DNA of 30,425 nt from a virus. Under the pieces are notes generated by a model. The model was not told where the DNA came from. It searched no databases and saw nothing but the letters and a program-made list of their open reading frames with translations. The DNA lies in the IMG/VR virus record IMGVR_UViG_3300042455_000183, positions 1 to 30,425 of that record, one strand, 5' to 3'. This document shows positions 1 through 5,754 of the stretch, piece by piece. Numbering within the stretch: the first letter of the stretch is position 1; each line of letters starts with the position of its first letter. A program made the position numbers and the translations under genes.

Positions 1-127
1 AGAAAAATTCAACTATAGAGCCATTATTAAAGGTATAGATGTGCTCTGACTTGTTATGTCTAGCCACGTCATAAATCTCAAGTGTCTTCATAATTTCTAA
101 GAAGTCTCTCATCACTGTAGCTCTCAA
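1..127. repeat. Terminal overlap, copy 1 (circular closure)
   Basis: These 127 bases are identical to the last 127 bases of the window (30299-30425). The reading frame of the large terminase passes through the overlap without interruption, so the sequence closes into a circle of 30,298 bp. A length of exactly 127 matches the largest k-mer commonly used by de Bruijn graph assemblers, so this is more likely an assembly overlap than a biological terminal repeat. Confidence 0.95.
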
Positions 128-316
128 TGCTGGGAAGGTCTTTCTGATAATACTGACTACCTTGTTAGGATTCTGTAAGCAATAGACAATTATCAGCTGA
201 CAAAGGCTGTATGTCTTACTTGACCTTGAGCCACCCTCATTGATTATAAATCTATGCTCAGGGCTATTGAGTGCCTCGTGATTCTTTTGAAAGATGACAG
301 TTGAATTTAGCTCCAT
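1..316 (-). CDS. terL: Terminase large subunit, N-terminal part (continues at 30298)
   Basis: This is the 5' part of the packaging ATPase gene; the rest is at 29463-30425. Joining across the 127-bp overlap gives an uninterrupted 383-aa protein: 63 codons from 316 to 128, then 320 codons. The start is the ATG at 314-316, because the frame has a TAG a few codons upstream. Residues 26-37 contain a P-loop (EGGSRSSKTYS, with K34 and T35), the Walker A of the ATPase that drives DNA into the procapsid. The small terminase gene ends 55 bp upstream, the usual TerS-TerL order. The assignment is firm; only the linear cut makes the gene look broken. Confidence 0.92.
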   Translation of the reverse strand, partial: MELNSTVIFQKNHEALNSPEHRFIINEGGSRSSKTYSLCQLIIVYCLQNPNKVVSIIRKTFPALRATVMRDFLEIMKTLEIYDVARHNKSEHIYTFNNGSIVEFF

Positions 317-371
317 AGACAAATCATACCACTATTAGTAGTACTTATATTATTATTATTATTAAGATATA
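317..371. repeat. TerS-TerL spacer with ATT microsatellite
   Basis: The 55 bp between the terminase genes contain a run of about five ATT triplets near 350-364. A 7-bp inverted repeat (370-376 and 387-393) overlaps the small terminase stop codon. It could mark a packaging recognition region or simply be an AT-rich spacer; the sequence does not decide. Confidence 0.4.
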
Positions 372-797
372 TTACTCTTTATTAGAAGTAATAATATTAA
401 CCTTTATCTCAGAGATAGCTTCACCCTTAGTAGTAGTATCAACTCTCTCAGTTAGGTTGTTTAGTCTTTGAGTTATGGATGCATTGTACTGCCCAGTCAT
501 CCCTCCTTCAATCTGATCTTTGCGGATGGCTTCCTCTATGTGTGTACAGATTGTCGCATACTCAATATATCTTCCATCCGTATTAGCAAAATAATCTTGC
601 ACTGAACTACCATTCTCAGATGCATAACATCTAAAACCTACTTGAGTCAATGGTCTTTCTAGTGGGATAGCAGTTGCTTCGCCAGTCTTATTAGAAAGTG
701 AGTATTGAAATCTAGGATTAGCTTTGCACCAATCTCTGTAGGATACAAATAAGTCCCACATTGCCTCAGGGGTTGCTATGTATTTAGGCTTAGCCAT
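372..797 (-). CDS. terS: Terminase small subunit (DNA-packaging protein)
   Basis: The 141-aa protein fits the small terminase that recognises phage DNA and hands it to the large subunit. The central part contains conserved-looking words of Bacteroidota phage small terminases and P22 gp3-like packaging proteins (VQDYFANTDGRYIEYATIC, then GGMTGQYNASITQRLNNL at about residues 98-115). Size and position directly upstream of terL support the call. The start (MAKPKY) overlaps the end of the preceding 101-aa gene by 8 bp, suggesting coupled translation. Family membership is from recognition, not from a search. Confidence 0.82.
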   Translation of the reverse strand: MAKPKYIATPEAMWDLFVSYRDWCKANPRFQYSLSNKTGEATAIPLERPLTQVGFRCYASENGSSVQDYFANTDGRYIEYATICTHIEEAIRKDQIEGGMTGQYNASITQRLNNLTERVDTTTKGEAISEIKVNIITSNKE

Positions 798-1095
798 TAT
801 CTTGAGTCACTTTCTTTGTACGTTTCTTTTTAACTGGTGTATCTATTGCCTTAAGAAATTCAGGTGATAAATCATTTTCAGATATTGGTCCTACAATTCC
901 TTTGTATTCAATAACAGTAGACTCAGGAGCTGTAGTAGTCACTACCTCTTCAAATACATGCTTAAGTCCAATTGTCTGATAGTACTTAACTTTGCTTAGG
1001 TCAAGTTGATCTACTATGATTGTCTTAGTACCTTTAAATCTGTCATAGATTTTAACAGTTTTACCTACGAATTCGGGTTTAATTGTGTATTCCAT
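790..1095 (-). CDS. Conserved phage protein of unknown function
   Basis: The 101-aa protein begins MEYTIKPEFVGK and ends in a basic stretch (about residues 88-96, KKKRTKK) that could bind nucleic acid. I do not recognise the family. It is the first gene after the late-type motif at 1111-1122 and directly precedes terS, which it overlaps by 8 bp. It is therefore probably co-transcribed with the packaging genes and may belong to the packaging or head pathway. No signal peptide or membrane segment is visible. Confidence 0.7.
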   Translation of the reverse strand: MEYTIKPEFVGKTVKIYDRFKGTKTIIVDQLDLSKVKYYQTIGLKHVFEEVVTTTAPESTVIEYKGIVGPISENDLSPEFLKAIDTPVKKKRTKKVTQDNG

Positions 1096-1099
1096 AATT

Positions 1100-1639
1100 T
1101 TAGTCTTTATACCTATATTGTATCTCTTTTATATTTTGTTTTATTTCTTTGATTAGAAAGAAAGCCGATGTGCTGTTGATGTCAAAGTACTTAGCCAGTG
1201 CTGTTTGTGTTGAGTGACCTTTGTCATAGTATGCCTCAAAGATAATCTTTTTAATTCTATCATCCAAAGAGTTACGATATATCTCTACCATTGCCTTCTT
1301 GAAATTATAGCTATCCTCTAGATTAACCTTGTGCTCAATGTCAGATGGATCATCTAGTGAGTCACCTAAGTATTCGTGTGACCTATAGATATCATCTTTC
1401 TTAGTTCGTGAGCCTTGAGTCCAGATTAACTCATACTTGATTGTGTTGAGTAGATAGCTCTTTGCTTTGTCTTCTGTAGCTTCTTCTATCTCTAGCTTAA
1501 CACAATGAAGGTAAGCATTGTTAATGACAGCATCAGCTTCTATAGAGCTAGGTATCTTGAGTCGTTGAATGAAGTGCTTAGTGTATTTGAGCACCTCTGT
1601 GTAGTTTTTTTGGATGTATTGGTCAAGCATTCTTTTCAT
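1100..1639 (-). CDS. Sigma-70-like (ECF-type) transcription factor, putative
   Basis: The 179-aa protein has the size and layout of a small sigma factor. An N-terminal helical half (residues 1-75) would correspond to region 2, which binds the -10 element. A middle acidic linker (90-110) follows, then a C-terminal helix-turn-helix-like segment (about 139-175: GHSTQTALAKYFDINSTSAF then a basic helix) resembling region 4. The codons at the very end contain the 12-base motif found before late genes, so it may direct transcription of the late units. The start used (MKRML) overlaps the previous gene by 17 bp; the internal ATG at 1630 is an alternative. Similarity is weak by eye; an unrelated HTH protein is possible. 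Confidence 0.55.
   Translation of the reverse strand: MKRMLDQYIQKNYTEVLKYTKHFIQRLKIPSSIEADAVINNAYLHCVKLEIEEATEDKAKSYLLNTIKYELIWTQGSRTKKDDIYRSHEYLGDSLDDPSDIEHKVNLEDSYNFKKAMVEIYRNSLDDRIKKIIFEAYYDKGHSTQTALAKYFDINSTSAFFLIKEIKQNIKEIQYRYKD
1111..1122 (-). promoter_or_regulatory. Late-type promoter motif, copy A
   Basis: TACAATATAGGT followed by AT, identical to copies B and E. It lies within the last codons of the sigma-like gene and 15 bases before the start of the 101-aa gene ahead of terS. Because the motif is conserved here without abutting a start codon, it behaves like a transcription rather than a translation signal. Confidence 0.6.
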
Positions 1640-1826
1640 ACCAGGATAAAAAGTCCTTATACCACACCTTGCGTCTTACTGTAGAGCAAAAGCATTCCTT
1701 ATCAATCACCTTAGTAGCCATGAATTTAACCATCTTGAGTTGATTGAGTGACCTCTTAGTCATAATCTCCTTCTCAGGTAGATTGATAATTGATTCTACG
1801 AGTTGTATATCAGTTTGTTCAAGCAT
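1623..1826 (-). CDS. Small protein of unknown function
   Basis: A 67-aa protein starting at the ATG at 1826 (MLEQTDIQLVES). A longer reading to 1910 would run far into the upstream gene and is less likely. It overlaps the DUF1360-like gene by 31 bp and the sigma-like gene by 4 to 17 bp. The C-terminal half holds two cysteines and a basic, aromatic stretch (ECFCSTVRRKVWYKDF, about residues 44-59). I do not recognise it; the packed position in the operon supports it being real. Confidence 0.6.
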   Translation of the reverse strand: MLEQTDIQLVESIINLPEKEIMTKRSLNQLKMVKFMATKVIDKECFCSTVRRKVWYKDFLSWYEKNA

Positions 1827-2023
1827 ACTGCTGTGAGTGATGTGGCACAAGCCACTGTGAATGATTGTGAATAAATTAGTGCAGTCCAGAATGACATACA
1901 TTTCCAGCATCCTAGAGCCGTATGTAGCCAGTCTTTTAAGATGAATCTGTTAATTAAGTTCTGAATAGGCTCGAAGTTAACAAACCACCAACTGGCTACC
2001 AACGAAGTAAAGAATGCTGTCAT
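1796..2023 (-). CDS. DUF1360-like small membrane protein
   Basis: A 75-aa hydrophobic protein with the pattern ALGCWKCMSFWTAL (about residues 36-49) followed by a hydrophobic helix rich in Ala and Thr. The C-x2-C pair followed by S-F-W and a membrane segment is the pattern I associate with DUF1360 proteins found in phages and their hosts. The N-terminal 15 residues are also hydrophobic, so two membrane segments are likely. Function unknown. It sits in the intermediate cluster between the HTH protein and the sigma-like gene. Confidence 0.55.
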   Translation of the reverse strand: MTAFFTSLVASWWFVNFEPIQNLINRFILKDWLHTALGCWKCMSFWTALIYSQSFTVACATSLTAVCLNKLIYNS

Positions 2024-2035
2024 GTTGTAAAGATA

Positions 2036-2263
2036 CTAATTTTGAATATACCATTTAAACCATTTGTCATAAAATGCGTCAGTCACAGTGTTACCACTCA
2101 TAAATCTACACAGCTGTGAGTAATGCACTCCGATGTCCTCAGCTATGTGTACCTTCAAGTATCTGTTTGTTATCCTTGCATTAGTCTGCTCTATCATCCA
2201 TTCTTTGATTGAGAAGTCCTTATCTGTTGCGATAGTGATAGTATAAATCTTTGATAAATCCAT
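2036..2263 (-). CDS. Small helix-turn-helix DNA-binding protein
   Basis: The 75-aa protein contains a helix-turn-helix-like stretch at about residues 40-58 (HIAEDIGVHYSQLCRFMSGN), followed by an aromatic C-terminal helix (FYDKWFKWYIQ). This matches the arrangement of small phage HTH proteins of the Cro/XRE type, so a role as transcription regulator is likely. The start (MDLSKI) overlaps the 3' end of the 59-aa membrane protein gene by 44 bp. No partner repressor or integrase is visible, so a lysogeny switch is not supported. Confidence 0.6.
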   Translation of the reverse strand: MDLSKIYTITIATDKDFSIKEWMIEQTNARITNRYLKVHIAEDIGVHYSQLCRFMSGNTVTDAFYDKWFKWYIQN

Positions 2264-2399
2264 GTAGAAAATAAATTAAAATTAATATTGAAACGATTGT
2301 GAGCCCTCTCTTGCCGAGAAAGTAGTGCATGCCATAGAAAAATAGCCCAAAGGTAGCCATTAGGCATAGCACTACTATGATGTACTTAACTAGTCTCAT
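2220..2399 (-). CDS. Small two-segment membrane protein
   Basis: A 59-aa gene. Its ATG (2397-2399) overlaps the TAA of the upstream gene (TAATG junction) and it ends at a TAA inside the HTH gene. Residues 5-22 and 34-46 are strongly hydrophobic, separated by a basic loop (GKRG); the tail is basic and aromatic (LYYHYRNR). It fills what would otherwise be a 135-bp gap in an operon with almost no gaps. Function unknown. Confidence 0.65.
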   Translation of the reverse strand: MRLVKYIIVVLCLMATFGLFFYGMHYFLGKRGLTIVSILILIYFLHGFIKDLYYHYRNR

Positions 2400-2680
2400 T
2401 AGAATAGCTTAGATTTTACCTCAAGTACATTCAATGTATTGTAATGAGTTTCTTTGTATGCTTTACCTCTTAATTCAAACACAAGCTCTACTGTATCATT
2501 CACCTGGATAAAATCTAGTAGATATATCTTATCATTAACTAATTGGAATTTTACTTCTTGCGGATACTTATCATCAGGATCTCCTACCTTGAGGATAAAT
2601 TCTTGCACTCTAAATGTTTCAGTTACTTGCTTTGCGGGCAATTTAGTGATGATTGCTCCTTCTAATTTAAATTGATTCAT
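2399..2680 (-). CDS. DUF3127-like OB-fold protein, possible SSB
   Basis: The 93-aa protein has the order of motifs seen in DUF3127 proteins of Bacteroidota: an N-terminal strand (FKLEGAIITKLPAK), QEFILKV, a YPQEVKFQLVNDK segment (about 39-51), FIQVNDTVELVFELRGK (57-73) and a final Y-N-T-L strand. The family is predicted to adopt an OB fold. Lying downstream of the ERF annealing protein and the exonuclease, it could serve as the phage single-stranded DNA-binding protein; that role is inference. It is expressed after the hairpin region at 2701-2765. Confidence 0.65.
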   Translation of the reverse strand: MNQFKLEGAIITKLPAKQVTETFRVQEFILKVGDPDDKYPQEVKFQLVNDKIYLLDFIQVNDTVELVFELRGKAYKETHYNTLNVLEVKSKLF

Positions 2681-2702
2681 ATTATTTGTTTAATTGTTAC
2701 TT

Positions 2703-2765
2703 AAAAAACCCCTCCTTGTTATTCACATCAGTTTTAACTTCCCAGGTTTTAACTTTGGAGGGGTT
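2703..2765 (-). terminator. Long-loop hairpin with T-run
   Basis: On the minus strand AACCCCTCC (2757-2765) pairs with GGAGGGGTT (2707-2715), a 9-bp stem that runs directly into T residues (2703-2708). The 41-base loop is much longer than in normal terminators, and the downstream DUF3127-like gene has no obvious promoter of its own, so partial termination or mRNA processing are alternatives. A 10-base direct repeat (2731-2740 and 2746-2755) sits in the loop. Confidence 0.4.
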
Positions 2766-2803
2766 GGCTTACCAGAGCCTGATTACTTGCTTTTGCCGAG
2801 CCT

Positions 2804-3016
2804 CTATACTACTTTTTCAGGGAATGGGACCTCAAGTCTCATTTTTGCTACTTCAATCTCTGCTCTTATTGTTAGAGCTTTTGCATACTCATCAGCCATA
2901 GCTGCTACAGTTGAATGAGGTTGTACGTACTCAGCTGCATAGCCATTTCCGATTGCTGATAACAAGCCTTGCATTGCAGCAATCATTGCATTTTGGTAAA
3001 ATTCTTTTTCTGTCAT
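2804..3016 (-). CDS. Small phage protein of unknown function
   Basis: A 70-aa, largely helical protein rich in alanine (MTEKEFYQNAMIAAMQGL, then a helix at 37-60). I recall similar short proteins in Bacteroidota phages but know no function. The start codon overlaps the stop of the 58-aa gene (ATGA). After its TAG stop the same frame continues, past a second stop, into a Pro/Lys/Gly-rich sequence, described as a finding. Confidence 0.65.
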   Translation of the reverse strand: MTEKEFYQNAMIAAMQGLLSAIGNGYAAEYVQPHSTVAAMADEYAKALTIRAEIEVAKMRLEVPFPEKVV

Positions 3017-3189
3017 TTTGTTAATTTATATAGGTTTAAAAATCTTGCTGTGCTACACTTGAACTCTTTCATAGGGTTATCTGTAGTAGCTTGAGTCACT
3101 TGATAGATGACCATTCCTTCTTTCTCTGAGATAGGAACAACCAACTGCTCTCTAGTCTCGTTTTTGTATGTTTTGTTTACTTGTATCAT
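3013..3189 (-). CDS. Small protein of unknown function
   Basis: A 58-aa protein (starts MIQVNKTYKNETREQ). Both ends overlap neighbouring genes by ATGA, the commonest junction in this operon, which strongly supports it. The sequence looks soluble and mixed alpha/beta, with a conserved-looking CSTARF segment near residue 45. Function unknown. Confidence 0.7.
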   Translation of the reverse strand: MIQVNKTYKNETREQLVVPISEKEGMVIYQVTQATTDNPMKEFKCSTARFLNLYKLTK

Positions 3190-3368
3190 TTCTTGTTGTT
3201 TAAGTTGTTAAATTCCTCTTTACTTACCTTCCTAACATCAAGCTGGTCATAGTTCTCTGTGACTAAAATACAATAGTCATGACCTGACTTGTTGAATGTC
3301 TTAGCTGAGTATCTAGCATACTTGAGATTCTCTAAGCTTGACTCAATAATGAAGTAGGATTTTTCCAT
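3186..3368 (-). CDS. Small protein of unknown function
   Basis: A 60-aa protein, MEKSYFIIESSLENLKYARY at the start and a lysine/asparagine-rich end. It overlaps the next gene by ATGA and shares one base with the previous gene. The alternating strand-helix pattern suggests a small alpha/beta domain. No family recognised. Confidence 0.65.
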   Translation of the reverse strand: MEKSYFIIESSLENLKYARYSAKTFNKSGHDYCILVTENYDQLDVRKVSKEEFNNLNNKK

Positions 3369-3766
3369 TACTTAGCTATTGTTTTAGGATTGAAAATTAA
3401 AATATCATCACTTATTTTACTGTAAGCAAATTCTTTTCTATCCTTTTCTTGTGTTATTTCTGTGAAAATAAACTCAATTAATTGAAAAGATGAGAATTTA
3501 ACATTTTGCTTACTTGTTTTTTGTGGTGATCCACAGAATTGAACTCTAAATCCAGCTTCATTATTAAACATAAAAGCTAAATTATCTCCTATTTTTCCAA
3601 TTTTAACAAATTTCTTATCTGTTTTAAAATTATTAGAAATAGTGACAGCATAATTTTTGTTCTTAGTATTATACCAAATAGACAAAGTGTCTTCTAATAT
3701 TCTTCTTCTTCTTACTGGACCACTCCAGTCAAAGTATTCGATTAATTCTTCCATTTTTGTTTGCAT
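3368..3766 (-). CDS. Hypothetical protein, AT-rich codon use
   Basis: A 132-aa protein with no family I recognise. It is richer in Lys, Asn and Phe than neighbouring genes and lacks the GTCA/TGAC words common elsewhere in the genome, which may indicate separate acquisition. A basic cluster lies near residues 18-22 (RRRR). The start is MQTKMEEL, two bases after the exonuclease stop; the internal Met5 is an alternative. It sits inside the recombination operon between the exonuclease and small genes. Confidence 0.6.
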   Translation of the reverse strand: MQTKMEELIEYFDWSGPVRRRRILEDTLSIWYNTKNKNYAVTISNNFKTDKKFVKIGKIGDNLAFMFNNEAGFRVQFCGSPQKTSKQNVKFSSFQLIEFIFTEITQEKDRKEFAYSKISDDILIFNPKTIAK

Positions 3767-3767
3767 G

Positions 3768-4388
3768 TTATTTGTTATTTAATTGTTCAATATACTCATT
3801 GTAATACTCTGTACAAGCTGTTAGCCTCTCTCTAATGGATTCTTCTATAGAAGTGTTACGTTCATACCTTAGCACTGTTATTCTCTTTCTAGGGTCAATG
3901 TGAGATACTTTGTGGATAGATTTGTTATCCCAATCAGTAAGTAAGAAATCATCAGTGTCAATCATGCAGTAGATTAGCTCAGCTGATTCCTTGTCACATA
4001 GCATCATGTAGCCTCTCAATTGCCATTCATAGTCTTTGTTAATGCCTTCAGCTGATATAGCTGGGAACGTCTCTAAGGACCATGAAGTCTTAATGTCAAT
4101 AATTGAATTCTCTAAGATGATATCAGGTGTACCAATTAGGCAGTCATTCTCAATAGTTTCTTCATTCTTGATGTAGAATGAGTCTCTGATCTGATTAACT
4201 AACTCAATTGACTCATGCTCCCAGTCAGTGCCTTTCTGCATTGCTTTTGTAGAGATAAAAGAATTGTAGCCAAAGAAATCTTCTTTTGCTTTAGCTGCGA
4301 TATAAGACTTAGTAGTCTGACTCAATACTTCTGACTTAGTTCTAGACTCAGTCATTAATTTTCCTAGTGATGATGGATGCCATTTCAT
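3768..4388 (-). CDS. YqaJ-like PD-(D/E)XK exonuclease
   Basis: A 206-aa nuclease of the lambda-exonuclease/YqaJ type, expected to resect double-stranded DNA ends to leave single strands for the annealing protein. Visible motifs in order: an N-terminal W-E-H-E-S helix (about 56-60), GTPDII with D89, IDIKTS with D98 and K100 (the D-x-K catalytic core) and YEWQLRGYM with Q123. Length fits the family. It overlaps the upstream ERF gene by 4 bp (ATGA), the classic exonuclease/annealing-protein pair. The assignment rests on motifs and context. Confidence 0.85.
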   Translation of the reverse strand: MKWHPSSLGKLMTESRTKSEVLSQTTKSYIAAKAKEDFFGYNSFISTKAMQKGTDWEHESIELVNQIRDSFYIKNEETIENDCLIGTPDIILENSIIDIKTSWSLETFPAISAEGINKDYEWQLRGYMMLCDKESAELIYCMIDTDDFLLTDWDNKSIHKVSHIDPRKRITVLRYERNTSIEESIRERLTACTEYYNEYIEQLNNK

Positions 4389-4888
4389 AATGCTTGTAAT
4401 TGTTGTTTGGTTAATAAAAAATCTGATTTTAATTTTTCTGCTGTGTACTTGCCTGACTCAATTGACTTAAGAGCTTCTTTGAATCTGTCATCTGTTAGCG
4501 TTGGCTTAGTTGCTGATGCTACTGAGTTACCATCATCATCTACAGCTTGAAGGCTCAGAAGTGATTGAAGTGTAGCTCTTCTGTAGTAAGTCGTTGCACT
4601 AATCATTTTTTGTGGATCAATGTTGTCAGGTAGTGTTAACCATGACTCAATCATCTCACCTGACTCAATGTCAATTATCTGAGTGCTCAGAATCTTATCA
4701 TGGATAGGTTGTAATAGGAGCAGTCCATTCTCATGAAGGATTGGCTCAACTGTTTCTAGCAATGCGTTGATGTCAGCATAGCTCTTTTTAAAGTGAGGAT
4801 TGGTGCTGTTCTTAACAACCTTTCCAATGCTCATCTTTGCCTTGTGAATTTTAATCCACAATGACACTTTGGTTACTTCTGTTTGCAT
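4385..4888 (-). CDS. erf: ERF-family single-strand annealing protein
   Basis: A 167-aa recombinase that anneals complementary single strands during phage recombination. The ERF signature is clear: GKVVKN...NPHFKKSYADINALLE (about 22-45), VEPILHENGLLLLQP (48-61) and the DPQKMISATTYYRRATLQSLLSL region (91-113), then D-D-D-G-N (117-121). Slightly short compared with P22 Erf, as is usual for the compact form. It is the first gene after the strong early promoter at 4910-4939, 21 bp upstream, and is coupled to the exonuclease by an ATGA overlap. Confidence 0.9.
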   Translation of the reverse strand: MQTEVTKVSLWIKIHKAKMSIGKVVKNSTNPHFKKSYADINALLETVEPILHENGLLLLQPIHDKILSTQIIDIESGEMIESWLTLPDNIDPQKMISATTYYRRATLQSLLSLQAVDDDGNSVASATKPTLTDDRFKEALKSIESGKYTAEKLKSDFLLTKQQLQAL

Positions 4889-4909
4889 ATATATTTATTT
4901 AATTGTTTA

Positions 4910-4939
4910 CAAATGTAATAATAATTTTTAGTTGTGCAA
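4910..4939 (-). promoter_or_regulatory. Bacteroidota-type promoter for the recombination operon
   Basis: On the minus strand the -33 box TTG (4937-4939) and -7 box TACATTTG (4910-4917) are separated by 19 bases, the Bacteroidota consensus layout. Transcription would start near 4903, about 15 bases before the erf start codon. The -33 box lies in an inverted repeat (GTTG, two bases, CAAC; 4931-4940) that could be an operator. Confidence 0.75.
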
Positions 4940-4943
4940 CTAT

Positions 4944-5150
4944 TTAGAATAAAAATAATTGAATATACCACCATTTAGGCTCAATTATCTGTCCAATGTA
5001 ATCATCATCTGTATAGTCTTCACCATTCCAAATGACTTGAGTCACTTTGTATAGCTCAACTCCACCAAATGTATTGAGCTTGACTATGTCACCTACAAAG
5101 TAGCAGTCACCATCTTCTGTATCTTTAATCTTATCTCCTATTTTTAGCAT
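4944..5150 (-). CDS. Small protein of unknown function
   Basis: A 68-aa acidic, beta-rich protein. Words such as IGDKIKDTEDGDCYFVGDIV (residues 4-23) resemble a short phage domain I have seen without a function. The C-terminus is aromatic and hydrophobic (KWWYIQLFLF). It overlaps the VRR-NUC nuclease gene by 7 bp and is the last gene before the erf promoter. Confidence 0.65.
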   Translation of the reverse strand: MLKIGDKIKDTEDGDCYFVGDIVKLNTFGGVELYKVTQVIWNGEDYTDDDYIGQIIEPKWWYIQLFLF

Positions 5151-5617
5151 AGCAAAGTATTATACCATTCAACAAATGTATCAAAGTCTCTAGCAATGTA
5201 GTAGATACCTTTTGCACTCTCTATCTTTTGCTGATATTGTTTCTGTGCATCTGACTGTTTATCTTTACCATACTTTACTTCTATCTTGACTGACTTGCCA
5301 TTGATAGTAGCTGAGATGTCAGCAGTGCCCTTAGTGCCTTGACCTGGTGTCCACTTACCAGGTAGTTGTTTAGTGTATGCTATCTCACCAGTTCCTACTT
5401 GTATCTTATTACCTTCTCTGTATTGTCCCTGATTGCTAATTCTTTCAGCTTGATTTCCAGTAGCATTGATGTAAAAGATTATTGACTTAGTCAGGCTATT
5501 AGCTGAGTTATCTGACCATTCTGTAGATGGTAGATAGTTAGGATTCATACTAGGATACTTAACCTTAAGAGTCTCAAGCTCTAATGCTTTGAGTTTAGCT
5601 TTGTTTTCTTTGGTCAT
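5144..5617 (-). CDS. VRR-NUC-like nuclease
   Basis: A 157-aa protein whose C-terminal 65 residues carry a PD-(D/E)XK core of the VRR-NUC type: GTADIS with D100, a short beta hairpin, IEVK with E113 and K115, then Q125 in a helix, ending with a Y-I-A-R-D-F strand-helix typical of the family. Such phage proteins are proposed to be structure-specific endonucleases or Holliday junction resolvases. The N-terminal 80 residues are unassigned. The position between the replication and recombination modules fits. Confidence 0.72.
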   Translation of the reverse strand: MTKENKAKLKALELETLKVKYPSMNPNYLPSTEWSDNSANSLTKSIIFYINATGNQAERISNQGQYREGNKIQVGTGEIAYTKQLPGKWTPGQGTKGTADISATINGKSVKIEVKYGKDKQSDAQKQYQQKIESAKGIYYIARDFDTFVEWYNTLLC

Positions 5618-5754
5618 ATCTTGTGTATTTTATAAGGTGGATTTTGAATTAAGAAATCAAATTTATGCTTATTCACATACTTTTTTACCTTAGTAGGTGT
5701 GTAGTAAATTGGTTGTGGGTGCAGTATCTCAACTGCTTTTTGTAGATAATTCAT
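5614..5754 (-). CDS. 46-aa protein with an NPPY motif
   Basis: A short gene bounded on both sides by ATGA overlaps, so very probably translated. Residues 32-42 read KFDFLIQNPPY, the layout of motif IV of N6-adenine DNA methyltransferases (hydrophobic strand then N-P-P-Y). At 46 aa the protein lacks all other methyltransferase parts, so it is either a remnant or a chance match. No other function can be suggested. Confidence 0.65.
   Translation of the reverse strand: MNYLQKAVEILHPQPIYYTPTKVKKYVNKHKFDFLIQNPPYKIHKI

Noticed and set aside
1-127. Biological direct terminal repeat
   Set aside because: The repeat length equals a common assembler k-mer size and lies inside a coding gene; it is better explained as circular overlap.
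2036-2263. Lysogeny repressor
   Set aside because: The HTH protein is small and no integrase, excisionase, attachment site or divergent promoter switch was found, so a temperate lifestyle is not supported.
2804-2806. Stop-codon reassignment or readthrough after the 70-aa gene
   Set aside because: Both a TAG and a TAA would have to be read through, and other genes here end normally at TAA, TAG and TGA.
2454-2918. Plus-strand frames opposite the DUF3127 gene and hairpin
   Set aside because: Antisense shadows of supported minus-strand genes without recognisable features.
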